From assembly GCA_027459845.1 (NCBI GenBank), contig DAIDGS010000077.1:1-38212 (forward strand): a stretch of 38,212 nt of DNA, read 5' to 3'. Origin of the DNA: Vulcanimicrobiota bacterium. Its GTDB lineage: Bacteria > Vulcanimicrobiota > Vulcanimicrobiia > Vulcanimicrobiales > Vulcanimicrobiaceae. Both the position numbers and the translations under genes were made by a program. Position 1 is the first letter of the stretch. The number at the start of each line of letters is the position of its first letter. Below, in pieces: positions 24,551 to 32,604 of this stretch. Under the pieces are notes generated by a model. That model saw only the letters and a program-made list of their open reading frames with translations, had not been told where the DNA came from and searched no databases.

Positions 24551-26199
24551 GCGATGCGCGAGGTCGGCCGGTTCACGGCCGACGCCAGCAGCGTCTTGTA
24601 TCCGACGCTCGGGAAGAGCACCGTTACCAGATCGCGTTCCGTTCGTTCCACCGTTCCGGTGCCGAATTTAGGATGCATGACCACATCGGATATCTTGAAC
24701 CCGCCGGTCGAAGCACCTTCGTCGATTCCACGATGCGTTGCGCGCAGGCAGTTATCGCACGCGCCGCAGTTGGCGGCGTCGAACTCCTCGCCGAAGTAGT
24801 TGAGGATGAACCGCCGGCGACACGATCCGCTCTCGGCGTACTGCAGCATCATCGCCAGTTTGCTCTGATCGTAGGATTTCTTGGTTTCGTAGTTTGCCAA
24901 GCTGAGCACTAGGCTGCCGTTGCGGCGAGCCGCCTCGGAGAGCGCGTAGGCCGACCGTCCGGCGGCTTCGATGAACCCCGATTTTTTGAGCAGCGCCAGG
25001 ATGACTTTGAGCTTGGTGAGCGGCAACTGCAGAATTTTGCGCAGGTCGGTCATCGAGACGCCGCCCGACTGTGCGCTGAAAACGTCGATGGTACCATAGA
25101 CGCGCTGCACTTCTTCGATGTCGGGGTACTTGCCGGTGAGAAAATAGTTCTGCACGCGCGTGTCGCTCATGCGATAGATCAACGTGCAGTGCGACGGTAG
25201 GCCGTCGCGACCGGCGCGCCCGGCCTCTTGGGTGTACGCTTCGAGCGATCCCGGCAAATCGTAATGCACTACGAAGCGGATGTTCGGCTTGTCGATTCCG
25301 AGCCCAAAGGCATTGGTTGCAACGACTGCCCGAATGGCTTCGTCCATGAAGAGATTGTGAACCGCGGTGCGATCTTCTTTATGGAGCTTGGAGTGATAGA
25401 CCGCTGCGGGAACGCCGAGCTGCCGCTTGAGATAATCCTGGACTTCGAGTGCGTTCTTGATCGTGGCCGTATAGACGATCCCGGTGCCTTCCAGGGCCTG
25501 CGGACCGGCCAAGAGCGAGCGCAGGATCTTCAGCTTGTCGGCCTCTTTATCGGCTTTGATTGCGCTGTAGATCAGGCTCGGACGGTCGAAGCCGCGCACG
25601 ATCGGCTTGACGTCTTCGATGCCGAGCTGGCGCAAGATGTCTTCGCGCACCGACGGCGTCGCGGTAGCGGTCAGCGCGAGCACGGTCGGCGATCCCAGTT
25701 TCGCGATGATTCCGCCGAGCGCCAGGTAGGCGGGACGAAAGTCGTGCCCCCACTGGCTGATACAGTGCGCTTCGTCGACCACGAAAAGGGGCACTTTCAC
25801 GCTTTTGAGCAGCGCGATAAAGCTCTCGTCTTCGAGTTTTTCCGGGGTCGTGTAGGCGATGCGCACGCTGCCGTTGCGGATGCGTTCGCGGGCGCGCAAC
25901 TCCTGCTCTTCGGAGAGCGTCGAGTTGAGCGCCACGACTTCGGTGATGCCGCGATCGCGCAGCATGTCGAGCTGGTCCTTCATCAGGGCGATCAGCGGGC
26001 TGACGACCACCGTCGTACCGCCCAGGAGCAGGGCCGGTAGTTGGTAGGTCAAGCTCTTCCCGGCGCCGGTCGCGAGGATCGCGAGGGTATCCTCGCCCGC
26101 CATGACGCGCGAGACGACCTCCTCCTGGCCTGGATAGAATCCATCGAAGCCGAACTTCTCGCGAACCGCGCTATGCAGGTCCACAACGCCCTCTTTCAC
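24547..26199 (-). CDS. recQ: ATP-dependent DNA helicase RecQ
   Basis: RecQ unwinds DNA 3' to 5' in recombination and fork repair. The 550-residue protein has the RecQ motif 0 region (FYPGQEEVV), Walker A ATGAGKSLTYQ (43-53), DEAHCISQWGHDFRP (142-156), LALTATATP, VATNAFGLGIDKPNIRFVVH and the motif VI QEAGRAGRDG. The RQC zinc site has four cysteines spaced C-x17-C-x2-C-x2-C. There is no HRDC domain; the chain instead ends in DVVMHPKFGTGTVERTERDL, which resembles the small Tudor-like module at the C-terminus of UvrD/PcrA helicases. The start is GTG at 26199, and a second in-frame GTG 15 bases downstream is possible. It is divergent from dnaX. Confidence 0.95.
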   Translation of the reverse strand: MKEGVVDLHSAVREKFGFDGFYPGQEEVVSRVMAGEDTLAILATGAGKSLTYQLPALLLGGTTVVVSPLIALMKDQLDMLRDRGITEVVALNSTLSEEQELRARERIRNGSVRIAYTTPEKLEDESFIALLKSVKVPLFVVDEAHCISQWGHDFRPAYLALGGIIAKLGSPTVLALTATATPSVREDILRQLGIEDVKPIVRGFDRPSLIYSAIKADKEADKLKILRSLLAGPQALEGTGIVYTATIKNALEVQDYLKRQLGVPAAVYHSKLHKEDRTAVHNLFMDEAIRAVVATNAFGLGIDKPNIRFVVHYDLPGSLEAYTQEAGRAGRDGLPSHCTLIYRMSDTRVQNYFLTGKYPDIEEVQRVYGTIDVFSAQSGGVSMTDLRKILQLPLTKLKVILALLKKSGFIEAAGRSAYALSEAARRNGSLVLSLANYETKKSYDQSKLAMMLQYAESGSCRRRFILNYFGEEFDAANCGACDNCLRATHRGIDEGASTGGFKISDVVMHPKFGTGTVERTERDLVTVLFPSVGYKTLLASAVNRPTSRIA

Positions 26200-26352
26200 G
26201 TCGCTCTCGATTGTGGGTCGGTCGGAAACGTGGAAATCCGGGAGCGCACGAAGCGCTCCCCTCCGGAAAGTATACCACCTTTACTCTAGAACCCGTCGAG
26301 ATCGTACCCGGTGGCAGGCGGACCCAAACGCACCTGCCAAGTTCCCAGGCCC
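26200..26352. promoter_or_regulatory. Divergent promoter region between recQ and dnaX
   Basis: A 153-base region feeding recQ on - and dnaX on +. On the minus strand TATACT (bases 26274-26269) is a near-consensus -10 box, with TCGACG (26299-26294) as a weak -35 at 19-base spacing. A perfect 8-bp inverted repeat with a 5-base loop (26240-26260) would lie in the recQ leader just after the start point and could be an operator or an RNA hairpin. A 7-bp stem at 26312-26318/26333-26339 lies just ahead of the dnaX GTG. I looked for the SRP RNA often found near dnaX and did not see its conserved loop. Confidence 0.45.
26240..26260. repeat. Perfect 8-bp inverted repeat in the recQ leader
   Basis: GGGAGCGC and GCGCTCCC flank ACGAA. 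No T-run follows on either strand, so a terminator is unlikely. Its placement right after the predicted recQ -10 box fits a repressor site or a 5' UTR hairpin. Confidence 0.5.
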
Positions 26353-28014
26353 GTGTCTCTCTATCGTTCGTGGCGTCCGCAAGGCTTCTCCGACTTGGTC
26401 GGGCAGGACGCCGTCGTGCGCACGCTCAGCGCCGCGATCGGCTCCGGAAAGCTCGCCCACGCCTACCTGTTTTCGGGCCCGCGTGGTTCCGGTAAGACCT
26501 CGGCCGCCAAAATCTTGGCTCGCTGCATCAACTGCGCGGCCGGGCCGACCGCCACGCCCGACAACACCTGCGAGAATTGTCGTGCGATGTTGGCCGGAAC
26601 CGCGCTCGACGTCCTTGAGATCGATGCCGCCAGCAACCGCGGCATCGATGAGATCCGTGCGTTGCGCGATGCGGTCAAGTTTGCGCCGGCATCGATGCGG
26701 ATGAAAGTCTACATCATCGATGAAGCGCACATGCTCACCAAAGAAGGCGCCAACGCCTTTCTGAAAACGCTCGAGGAGCCGCCGCCGCACGCGGTATTCA
26801 TCCTGGCGACGACCGAGCCGGAAAAGTTGCCGGTGACCGTCCTCTCGCGCTGCCAGCGCTACGCATTTCGCCGAATTGCCGTGGGCGTGATGATCGAGCG
26901 CATGCGGGCGATCGCCGCCGGCGAGGGCATCGCGATCGACGAGCCGGCGCTGGCGGCGATCGCGTACCGGGCCGACGGCGGACTGCGCGACGCGCTGACG
27001 ATGCTCGAACAAGCCGCTGCCTTTGCCGACGGTGCGACGGTGACGCGCGACGTCCTCGAAACCGCCTTCGGCTCGACCGGTGCGGACTTTGCGCAGCGCG
27101 TGCTCGACGCGGCGATCGCGCGGGATGCGGCCGCTGCGCTCGCGGCGGTCGAAGCCGCTAGCGACGCCGGAACCGACATGCTGGTGCTGACGCGGGCGCT
27201 GACGGCGGCGTTTCGCAACGTGCTGGTCGCGCGCGTCGACCCGGCGCTGCTCGAGCGCGATCTCGCGCCCGAAGACGCCGCCCGGGCTGCCGAGCGCGCG
27301 ACGCTGCTGCCGCAGGCAACGACCGTCCGGGCGTTGCGCCTGCTCTCCGATGCGGTGGCGTTGGCGCGCACCGGTGCCAATCCGCGCCTCGAACTCGAAA
27401 CGACGCTTTTGCGTTTTATCCTCACGCACGACGATCCCAGCCTGGAGGCGCTGGCCGCGCGCGTGGCCGCGCTCGAGGCGCGCACGCCGGGCGAGCCGTC
27501 GCCGGTCGGTCGCGAGCCGGCGCCGAAGCCTGCGCCGGCAGCGCCGCCGGTTGCGCGCGAACCATTGCCGAAGCCCGCACCGCCGGCCGCGTCCGAACCC
27601 TCGTCCGCAGCGGAGTCTGCCGGTGCGTCGCCGACGGAGCGCGCGGGCGAGCCGCCGTCGCTGCAGAAGGTGCGCGCCGCGTGGCAGTCCGTGCGCGCGC
27701 GCGTCGAGGACCAGCGACCGCCGCTGCGCGGACCGCTCTCCGGCGCGATGGTCGAGTCGGTCGACGGTGCCACCATCGTGCTCAAGCACGCCGATCCGGT
27801 CAACGCGGCCATCTTGCGCGATCACGAGACGTTGATCGTGGCGGCGCTCGCCGACGTCTTCGGACTGGCGCTCCGCCTGCGCATCGCCAGCGGAGGCGGT
27901 TCGCGTCCGGCTGCGAAAGCCGCGGTCGCGGCGTCGCACGCCGAACCGGCCGCCGCCGGGGACGACGACGATCCCGACGCGCTCTTTACCTACGCCAACG
28001 AACGGATACGCTAG
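26353..28014 (+). CDS. dnaX: DNA polymerase III subunit gamma/tau DnaX
   Basis: DnaX is the clamp-loader ATPase subunit. From the GTG at 26353 the 553-residue protein starts SLYRSWRPQGFSDLVGQDAV, matching the family N-terminus; an in-frame GTG at 26311 would add 14 residues with no homology-like content. Walker A is GPRGSGKT (42-49). Zinc cysteines are C58, C61, C73 and C76. DAASNRGIDEIR and IIDEAHMLTKEGANAFLKTL (Walker B/DEAH) follow, with the sensor and arginine finger in LATTEPEKLP and VLSRCQR. After residue ~375 comes a Pro/Ala/Glu-rich linker and a C-terminal domain (~430-520) that fits tau. I saw no A/T-rich slippery site for frameshifting to gamma. Confidence 0.95.
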   Translation: MSLYRSWRPQGFSDLVGQDAVVRTLSAAIGSGKLAHAYLFSGPRGSGKTSAAKILARCINCAAGPTATPDNTCENCRAMLAGTALDVLEIDAASNRGIDEIRALRDAVKFAPASMRMKVYIIDEAHMLTKEGANAFLKTLEEPPPHAVFILATTEPEKLPVTVLSRCQRYAFRRIAVGVMIERMRAIAAGEGIAIDEPALAAIAYRADGGLRDALTMLEQAAAFADGATVTRDVLETAFGSTGADFAQRVLDAAIARDAAAALAAVEAASDAGTDMLVLTRALTAAFRNVLVARVDPALLERDLAPEDAARAAERATLLPQATTVRALRLLSDAVALARTGANPRLELETTLLRFILTHDDPSLEALAARVAALEARTPGEPSPVGREPAPKPAPAAPPVAREPLPKPAPPAASEPSSAAESAGASPTERAGEPPSLQKVRAAWQSVRARVEDQRPPLRGPLSGAMVESVDGATIVLKHADPVNAAILRDHETLIVAALADVFGLALRLRIASGGGSRPAAKAAVAASHAEPAAAGDDDDPDALFTYANERIR

Positions 28015-28016
28015 TG

Positions 28017-28325
28017 ATGAACCAAGCCCAACTGATGGCCCAAGTCAAAAAAATGCAGAGCGAGATGACGCGCGCGCAGGAAGAGCTTGCGGCCACGGTC
28101 GTGACCGGCAGCGCGGGCAGCGGGGCGGTCTGCGTCGAGATGACCTGCGATCAGCGCGTGACGCGCGTCGCGATCGAGAAGGCCGCCATCGACCCGGACG
28201 ATGCCGAGACGCTCGAAGACCTGGTGGTGGTTGCCGTCAACGACGCGCTGACCAAATCGACCGACGTTTCGCAAAAGCGCATGGCATCGGTGACCGGCGG
28301 CATGCGCATTCCCGGTTTGATGTAG
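28017..28325 (+). CDS. YbaB/EbfC-family nucleoid-associated protein
   Basis: A 102-residue DNA-binding protein of the YbaB/EbfC family, whose genes are classically wedged between dnaX and recR, as here. The N-terminal helix MNQAQLMAQVKKMQSEMTRA, the central GSAGSGAVCVEMTCDQRVTR and the C-terminal VTGGMRIPGLM match the family. YbaB forms dimers that bind DNA without strong sequence preference. The ATG is 2 bases after the dnaX stop; GTG at 28014 would overlap it. recR starts 2 bases after its end. Confidence 0.93.
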   Translation: MNQAQLMAQVKKMQSEMTRAQEELAATVVTGSAGSGAVCVEMTCDQRVTRVAIEKAAIDPDDAETLEDLVVVAVNDALTKSTDVSQKRMASVTGGMRIPGLM

Positions 28326-28327
28326 CG

Positions 28328-28936
28328 TTGCCCGCGCCCGGTTCGATCGTTGGCCCGGTTGCGGCCCTCATCAACGAGTTCAGCAAGCTTCCCACGATCG
28401 GACCGAAGACCGCCGCGCGCCTGGTCTTTTACCTGCTCAATCGCCCACGCCATGAATCGCAGATGTTGGCCGACGCGATCATGGAAGCAAAAGATCGCGT
28501 GCGCTTCTGTTCGATCTGCTTTGCGCTCACCGAAGCGGATCCATGTACGCTTTGTACCGACGAGCAGCGCGACCCGGCGATGCTCTGCGTCGTCGCCGAA
28601 GCCAAAGACATCTTCGCGATCGAGCGCACCGGAGCGTTCCGAGGCCGCTATCACGTGCTGGGCGGCTTGATCTCGCCGATGGACGGCGTCGGTCCGGCCG
28701 AACTGCACGTCAAAGAACTCGTCGAGCGGGTCGGGAGCACGGCGACTGCGGAGATTCTGATCGCGACCAACCCCAACGCGGAAGGCGAGGCGACCGCGCT
28801 GTATCTTGCCCGGCTGCTGCAGCCGCTTGGATCGCTGGTCACGCGGCTCGCCTACGGCCTTCCGATCGGCGGCGATCTCGACTATGCCGACGAGACGACG
28901 CTGGCGCGCGCGCTCGAGGGGCGTCGCTCGATGTGA
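28328..28936 (+). CDS. recR: Recombination mediator protein RecR
   Basis: RecR works with RecO and RecF to load RecA at gaps. The 202-residue protein has the N-terminal helix-hairpin-helix FSKLPTIGPKTAARLVFYLL, a zinc finger with C61, C64, C73 and C76, and a Toprim domain containing LCVVAEAKDIFAIERTGAF, the conserved LGGLISPMDGVGP, and ILIATNPNAEGEATALYLA. The C-terminal RLAYGLPIGGDLDYADETTL is diagnostic of RecR. The TTG start at 28328 gives a normal-length N-terminus. The stop overlaps the next gene (GTGA). Confidence 0.97.
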   Translation: MPAPGSIVGPVAALINEFSKLPTIGPKTAARLVFYLLNRPRHESQMLADAIMEAKDRVRFCSICFALTEADPCTLCTDEQRDPAMLCVVAEAKDIFAIERTGAFRGRYHVLGGLISPMDGVGPAELHVKELVERVGSTATAEILIATNPNAEGEATALYLARLLQPLGSLVTRLAYGLPIGGDLDYADETTLARALEGRRSM

Positions 28937-30306
28937 GCCGATCCGATCCGCAGCAGTTCGCGCGCGCGCGCGATCTGCACAGCAGCGGACGCGATGAAGA
29001 AGCCAAGACGGCCTACCTGGCCGTGCTGGCGGAGGATCCCACGCATCTTGAGGCGCTGACCAATCTCGGGACGCTCCTGTACAACAACGGCTACCGGCGC
29101 GCGGCCGTGGTCGCCTACCGCCAAGCGGTTGCGGCGCACCCGGGCGATCTGACCGCCCGTGTCAATCTGGCCAACGCGCTGGCGGCCTACGTCGACGCCG
29201 CGAGCGCCCGCGCGCACTATGCGGCCGCCCTGGCCATCGATCCGCTGTGCGCGCTCGCGCACCATGGCCTGGCGGGCGTACTCGAGTCGCTCGGCGATCC
29301 GCGTGCCGCCGAGCATCGCCGGCTAGGCTTGGCGCGCGATCCGACCCTACGCATGCCCTATCGCGGCCGCGGCCCGGCGGTTCCGATCCTGGTGCTGATG
29401 TCGGCGCGCGGCGGAAACGTCGATACCGGCCGGTTCTTCGACGATCGCGTCTATGCGGTGACGCGGCTGTTCGTCGATGAGTGCGATGCGGCGATCGCGC
29501 TACCGGCGCACCGCTTGATCTTCAATGCGATCGGCGACGCCGATCTTTGCGCCGATGCGCTCCAGCGCGCGGCCCGCCTGATCGCGCGCAGCGACGCACC
29601 GGTCGTCAACGCCGCCGCCGCGGTCGCCTCCAGTGGCCGCGTCGAGAACGCGCGACGCCTGCGCACGATCGATGGCGTCGTCACCGCGCGCACGCAGGCG
29701 TACGCGCGCACCGATCTGCTCGGCGCGGACGCCGCCCGGCGCTTGAGCGCGGACGGCTTCGCCTTTCCGCTACTCGTACGGGCGCTCGGCTTTCATACCG
29801 GGCAGCACTTCACGTACGTTGCCGCTGCCGAGCAGCTCGCCGCTGCGGTCGCGGTGCTCCCGGACGCGTCGGTCGCCGTCATCGAGTTCGTCGACACGCG
29901 AACCCCCGACGGATCGTTTCGCAAGTACCGCGTGATGATCGTGGACGGGCGGCTGTATCCGCTCCATCTGGCCATCGCATCGACGTGGAAGGTGCACTAC
30001 CTCACCGCCGACATGGCGGCGCAGCCCGCCGCGCGGGCCGAAGAGGCGCGCTTCTTGAACGATCTCGCCGGCGCGCTTGGGCGCGGCCGAATGCGCGCGC
30101 TGCGCGCGGTGGCCGACGCGCTGGCGCTCGACTACGGCGGGATCGACTTCGGGATCGACGCACGCGGGCGGGTGGTCGTCTTCGAGGCCAATGCGACGAT
30201 GCTCGTGCCACCCCCCAATCCGCAACCGCCGTGGGAGTATCGCGGCGGTGCGATCGAACGGATTCACGACGCGGTCGTCGCGATGCTGGTACAGCGGATC
30301 GGATAG
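28933..30306 (+). CDS. TPR protein with C-terminal ATP-grasp-like domain
   Basis: A 457-residue cytosolic protein. Residues ~5-135 are tetratricopeptide repeats, for example EALTNLGTLLYNNGYRRAAV and LTARVNLANALAAYVDAASA. After a middle domain (PVPILVLMSARGGNVDTGRF), the last ~230 residues look like an ATP-grasp ligase fold: FRKYRVMIVDGRLYPLHLAI carries the strand-Lys/Arg pattern, and YGGIDFGIDARGRVVVFEAN is the metal-binding D...E-x-N motif near the C-terminus. ATP-grasp enzymes join a carboxylate to an amine or thiol using ATP. The substrate cannot be told. It overlaps recR by 4 bases, so it is translated with the dnaX-ybaB-recR operon. Confidence 0.75.
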   Translation: MSRSDPQQFARARDLHSSGRDEEAKTAYLAVLAEDPTHLEALTNLGTLLYNNGYRRAAVVAYRQAVAAHPGDLTARVNLANALAAYVDAASARAHYAAALAIDPLCALAHHGLAGVLESLGDPRAAEHRRLGLARDPTLRMPYRGRGPAVPILVLMSARGGNVDTGRFFDDRVYAVTRLFVDECDAAIALPAHRLIFNAIGDADLCADALQRAARLIARSDAPVVNAAAAVASSGRVENARRLRTIDGVVTARTQAYARTDLLGADAARRLSADGFAFPLLVRALGFHTGQHFTYVAAAEQLAAAVAVLPDASVAVIEFVDTRTPDGSFRKYRVMIVDGRLYPLHLAIASTWKVHYLTADMAAQPAARAEEARFLNDLAGALGRGRMRALRAVADALALDYGGIDFGIDARGRVVVFEANATMLVPPPNPQPPWEYRGGAIERIHDAVVAMLVQRIG

Positions 30307-30321
30307 CCGCGACCGCCGCGC

Positions 30322-30948
30322 CTACGGCGCCGGCGTGTACTCCACGACGACGTGATAGCCGCTGGGCGCGGTGGCGCTGGCCAGGAGCAACGTCCGTACG
30401 TTTCCCGGCGCTGCGATGACGATCCGCGCGAGCGCGTTGCCGCCGAGCGCCGCGCTCGGCGACCAGCCGTAGTCGTACGCGATCGCAGGCGCGCCGCTCC
30501 CGGCTAAGAGTGGATCGAAGACGGTGCTGCGTGCGTCGCTCAAATCGCCGATCGGATGAACTTCGGCGTGAAACGCGGTGATGCCGGAAAAGACGTCGGC
30601 AGCGCGCGGTCCGGCCGTGGTGTCGGCATAGAGGGTGACGCGCTGCGTAACGCTCGAAAACAGGTACGCCCAGCGGAAGCGGGCGTGCTGCGCGTCCTGA
30701 CTCTCGACATCGAGCTCGTGTCCATCGGCGTTATCGTTTCCCAGCAGGTCGCTCGACGGAACGAAGATCGACCACGCCAGCGCGCTATCGGATCCCAGCC
30801 GGTCGGCGAGCCGATCCAGCGATCGGGTCGCGACCACCCGCCCATCGAGTGCCGTGGTTGCGGCGATCAGCGTCGCGCCGGCGCGTACGAGCACCCACAG
30901 GAGCAGCGTTCCGACGGCGGCCGCGATCAGAACCTCGAGGAGCTTCAT
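30322..30948 (-). CDS. Prepilin/pseudopilin-like protein lacking a normal leader
   Basis: A 208-residue protein beginning MKLLEVLIAAAVGTLLLWVL. The Leu-Leu-Glu-Val-Leu-Ile stretch and following hydrophobic helix are the classic N-terminus of mature type IV pilins and pseudopilins, including Glu at position 5. The usual positively charged leader ending in Gly is absent; with the ATG at 30948 the mature-like sequence starts at the initiator Met. Upstream in frame, only a CTG three codons before the ATG could start, and a stop shared with the MOSC gene closes the frame. The C-terminal part is a beta-rich globular region. It may be a minor pseudopilin (PulJ/GspJ-like by size), or a pilin relative that anchors in the membrane without processing. 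Confidence 0.6.
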   Translation of the reverse strand: MKLLEVLIAAAVGTLLLWVLVRAGATLIAATTALDGRVVATRSLDRLADRLGSDSALAWSIFVPSSDLLGNDNADGHELDVESQDAQHARFRWAYLFSSVTQRVTLYADTTAGPRAADVFSGITAFHAEVHPIGDLSDARSTVFDPLLAGSGAPAIAYDYGWSPSAALGGNALARIVIAAPGNVRTLLLASATAPSGYHVVVEYTPAP

Positions 30949-30978
30949 CGCTCGCAGGGGTGCCCCGTACGCGCTCGA

Positions 30979-31608
30979 TCACGCCTCGATGGTTGCGCCG
31001 TCGCCGAGCGACATCCGTCCGGGGCGCGCGACGTCGCAGTAGACGCCGAGCGTTGCGGCGCGCAGCTGCGCCAAGGAGCGCAGCACGGCGGGATTGGGCG
31101 CGCCCGCGATCGGGGCGTAGTTCACGCTCACGCACCGCTCGATCGGGGCGCGCACGCGCAGTCGCACGCTGCCGATCGCGAGCTGCACTCCCTGTAGCGC
31201 CGCTTCGAGCGGCGCGTCGGCGAGCGGCGCCTCGATCAGGATGTTGGGGCGGAAGCGCTCGGGTTCGAGCGCGAATCCGAGTGCAGCGGAGGCGTCGTCG
31301 AGCCACGCGGTGAGGATGACCGAAATCGGCGCGTCGTCGAAGTAGCGACCCGGCGCCGTCGTCGTCAACGCGATGCCGCGCTCGCGCGCGCGTTGGCAAG
31401 CCTCGGCAGGTGCGTCGAGGCGGTGCAGGCGCTCGTCCTCCTTGCCGCGATAGGTCTTGCCGATGCGGGCGTGGCCGCCGGTCACCAGGAGCGCACGGGT
31501 GCGGTCGCCTTCGAGCCCGTCGCGATCGATCTGGGCGGCGGGCAGCGAGACCCCGCGCAGGCTCTTGACCGGATAGCGCCAGATCGCAACCACCGTTCCG
31601 AGCCGCAT
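30979..31608 (-). CDS. MOSC-domain protein
   Basis: A 209-residue protein with the MOSC beta-strand N-terminal motif AIWRYPVKSLRGVSLPAAQI, the RFRPNILIE stretch (about 118-126), RAPIERCVSVN with the conserved Cys159, and LGVYCDVARPGRMSLGD near the C-terminus. MOSC domains bind molybdenum cofactor sulfur or N-hydroxylated substrates, as in the Moco sulfurase C-terminus and YcbX/YiiM-type reductases. The protein stands alone, with no ferredoxin domain. The ATG at 31608 aligns with family starts. It is divergent from the membrane-protein gene at 31659 and ends 30 bases before the prepilin-like gene, with which it may be co-transcribed. Confidence 0.85.
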   Translation of the reverse strand: MRLGTVVAIWRYPVKSLRGVSLPAAQIDRDGLEGDRTRALLVTGGHARIGKTYRGKEDERLHRLDAPAEACQRARERGIALTTTAPGRYFDDAPISVILTAWLDDASAALGFALEPERFRPNILIEAPLADAPLEAALQGVQLAIGSVRLRVRAPIERCVSVNYAPIAGAPNPAVLRSLAQLRAATLGVYCDVARPGRMSLGDGATIEA

Positions 31609-31658
31609 TGCGCGGCCATTTGCGCGGGTATTCGAGCGGCCCTGCAGAACGCGCGGTC
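31609..31658. promoter_or_regulatory. Short divergent intergenic region
   Basis: Fifty bases separate the MOSC gene (-) from the membrane-protein gene (+). Promoters for both must lie here or inside the genes. I see no convincing -10/-35 pair, only GC-rich sequence. Confidence 0.3.
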
Positions 31659-32603
31659 ATGGAGCTTCGACCCCTCTCGTTCGGCGAGATCTTCGATCGC
31701 GCCGTCACCCTCTACGTGCGAAACTTCGTGCCGATTGCGGCCATCGTGGCGGTGACGATCGTGCCGCTCTCGATCCTTCAGTACGTGGTCGACCGCGCCG
31801 AGGCACCCTATTTCGCGCAGATTATCGCGCAGGCGGAACATCCGGTGCCGGCTGCGGATCCGTTTGCCTCGCTGGCGCCGCTGTTCGGCTCGCCGCTCAC
31901 GATCGCCGCAACGCTGCTGTTGTTGGTGATCGGGTTGGTGGTGTGGCCGTTTACGCTCAACGCGGTCGCAATCGGCGTCGCGCGGCTCTACCGTGGACGC
32001 CCGATCGAGTTTGCGAACTGCTACCGAGCGGCAATCGCGCCGTGGCTACGCGTCGTGGGGTTGATCGTGGTCGAGTTTGCGATCCTCTGCGCCTGGTATT
32101 TCGCGCTGGTGTTTTCGGCGATCATCTTCGGGGTCGTTGCGGTCGGTCTGGGCGGCGTCGCGCTGGCGGTAGGAATCGTCGTGGGAATCATCGGCGGCGC
32201 GGTCGTGCTCGCCGAGATCGTTCTGGTCGGTCCGCTCGCAATCGCACTCACATTCGCGATGTACGCCATCATCATCGAGCGCGAGCCTTTGGGCGCGGCC
32301 TTACAGAGTGGCTTTACGCGGGTCTTTTCCCGGGCGGAGTTTTGGCGCGCGGTCCTCTTCGCGCTGGCGGTCGGCGCGATCGCGATCGCGGCCATCGTCG
32401 TGGCGGCGGTGGTCGCCTCGTTGATGCTCCTGGTGCATGCGGTCGCGCTCGAGGTGATCGTCTCGGCGCTGGTTCGGGTTGCGATTGCGCCGTTTTCGGT
32501 GGTGTTGCTGGCAGTCTACTACTTCGACGTGCGCATCCGGCGCGAAGGATTCGATCTCGAGACCGCGCTCGATCGCCTCGCGGGCGTACCCGCGCCCGGC
32601 TGA
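31659..32603 (+). CDS. Polytopic membrane protein of the MoxR/DUF58 cluster
   Basis: A 314-residue integral membrane protein with about six hydrophobic segments (for example residues 23-43, 78-105, 130-160, 165-200 and 228-262). It starts ELRPLSFGEIFDRAVTLYVR, a pattern common in 'glycerophosphoryl diester phosphodiesterase membrane domain'-like proteins, which have no catalytic residues of their own. It ends VYYFDVRIRREGFDLETALD, a tail seen in such proteins next to DUF4129 genes. The exact function is unknown. The ATG at 31659 is preferred over an in-frame upstream codon at 31608 that overlaps the divergent gene. The next gene starts one base after its stop. Confidence 0.75.
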   Translation: MELRPLSFGEIFDRAVTLYVRNFVPIAAIVAVTIVPLSILQYVVDRAEAPYFAQIIAQAEHPVPAADPFASLAPLFGSPLTIAATLLLLVIGLVVWPFTLNAVAIGVARLYRGRPIEFANCYRAAIAPWLRVVGLIVVEFAILCAWYFALVFSAIIFGVVAVGLGGVALAVGIVVGIIGGAVVLAEIVLVGPLAIALTFAMYAIIIEREPLGAALQSGFTRVFSRAEFWRAVLFALAVGAIAIAAIVVAAVVASLMLLVHAVALEVIVSALVRVAIAPFSVVLLAVYYFDVRIRREGFDLETALDRLAGVPAPG

Positions 32604-32604
32604 G

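Noticed and set aside
26200-26352. SRP (4.5S) RNA gene near dnaX
   Set aside because: The conserved apical loop sequence of SRP RNA is not present, although the location is a known site for it in some genomes.
26281-27939. A 552-codon antisense frame opposite dnaX
   Set aside because: Low-complexity, Arg-rich shadow of a well-supported dnaX gene.
26353-28014. Programmed frameshift site in dnaX for gamma production
   Set aside because: No A-rich slippery heptamer was seen in the GC-rich linker region.
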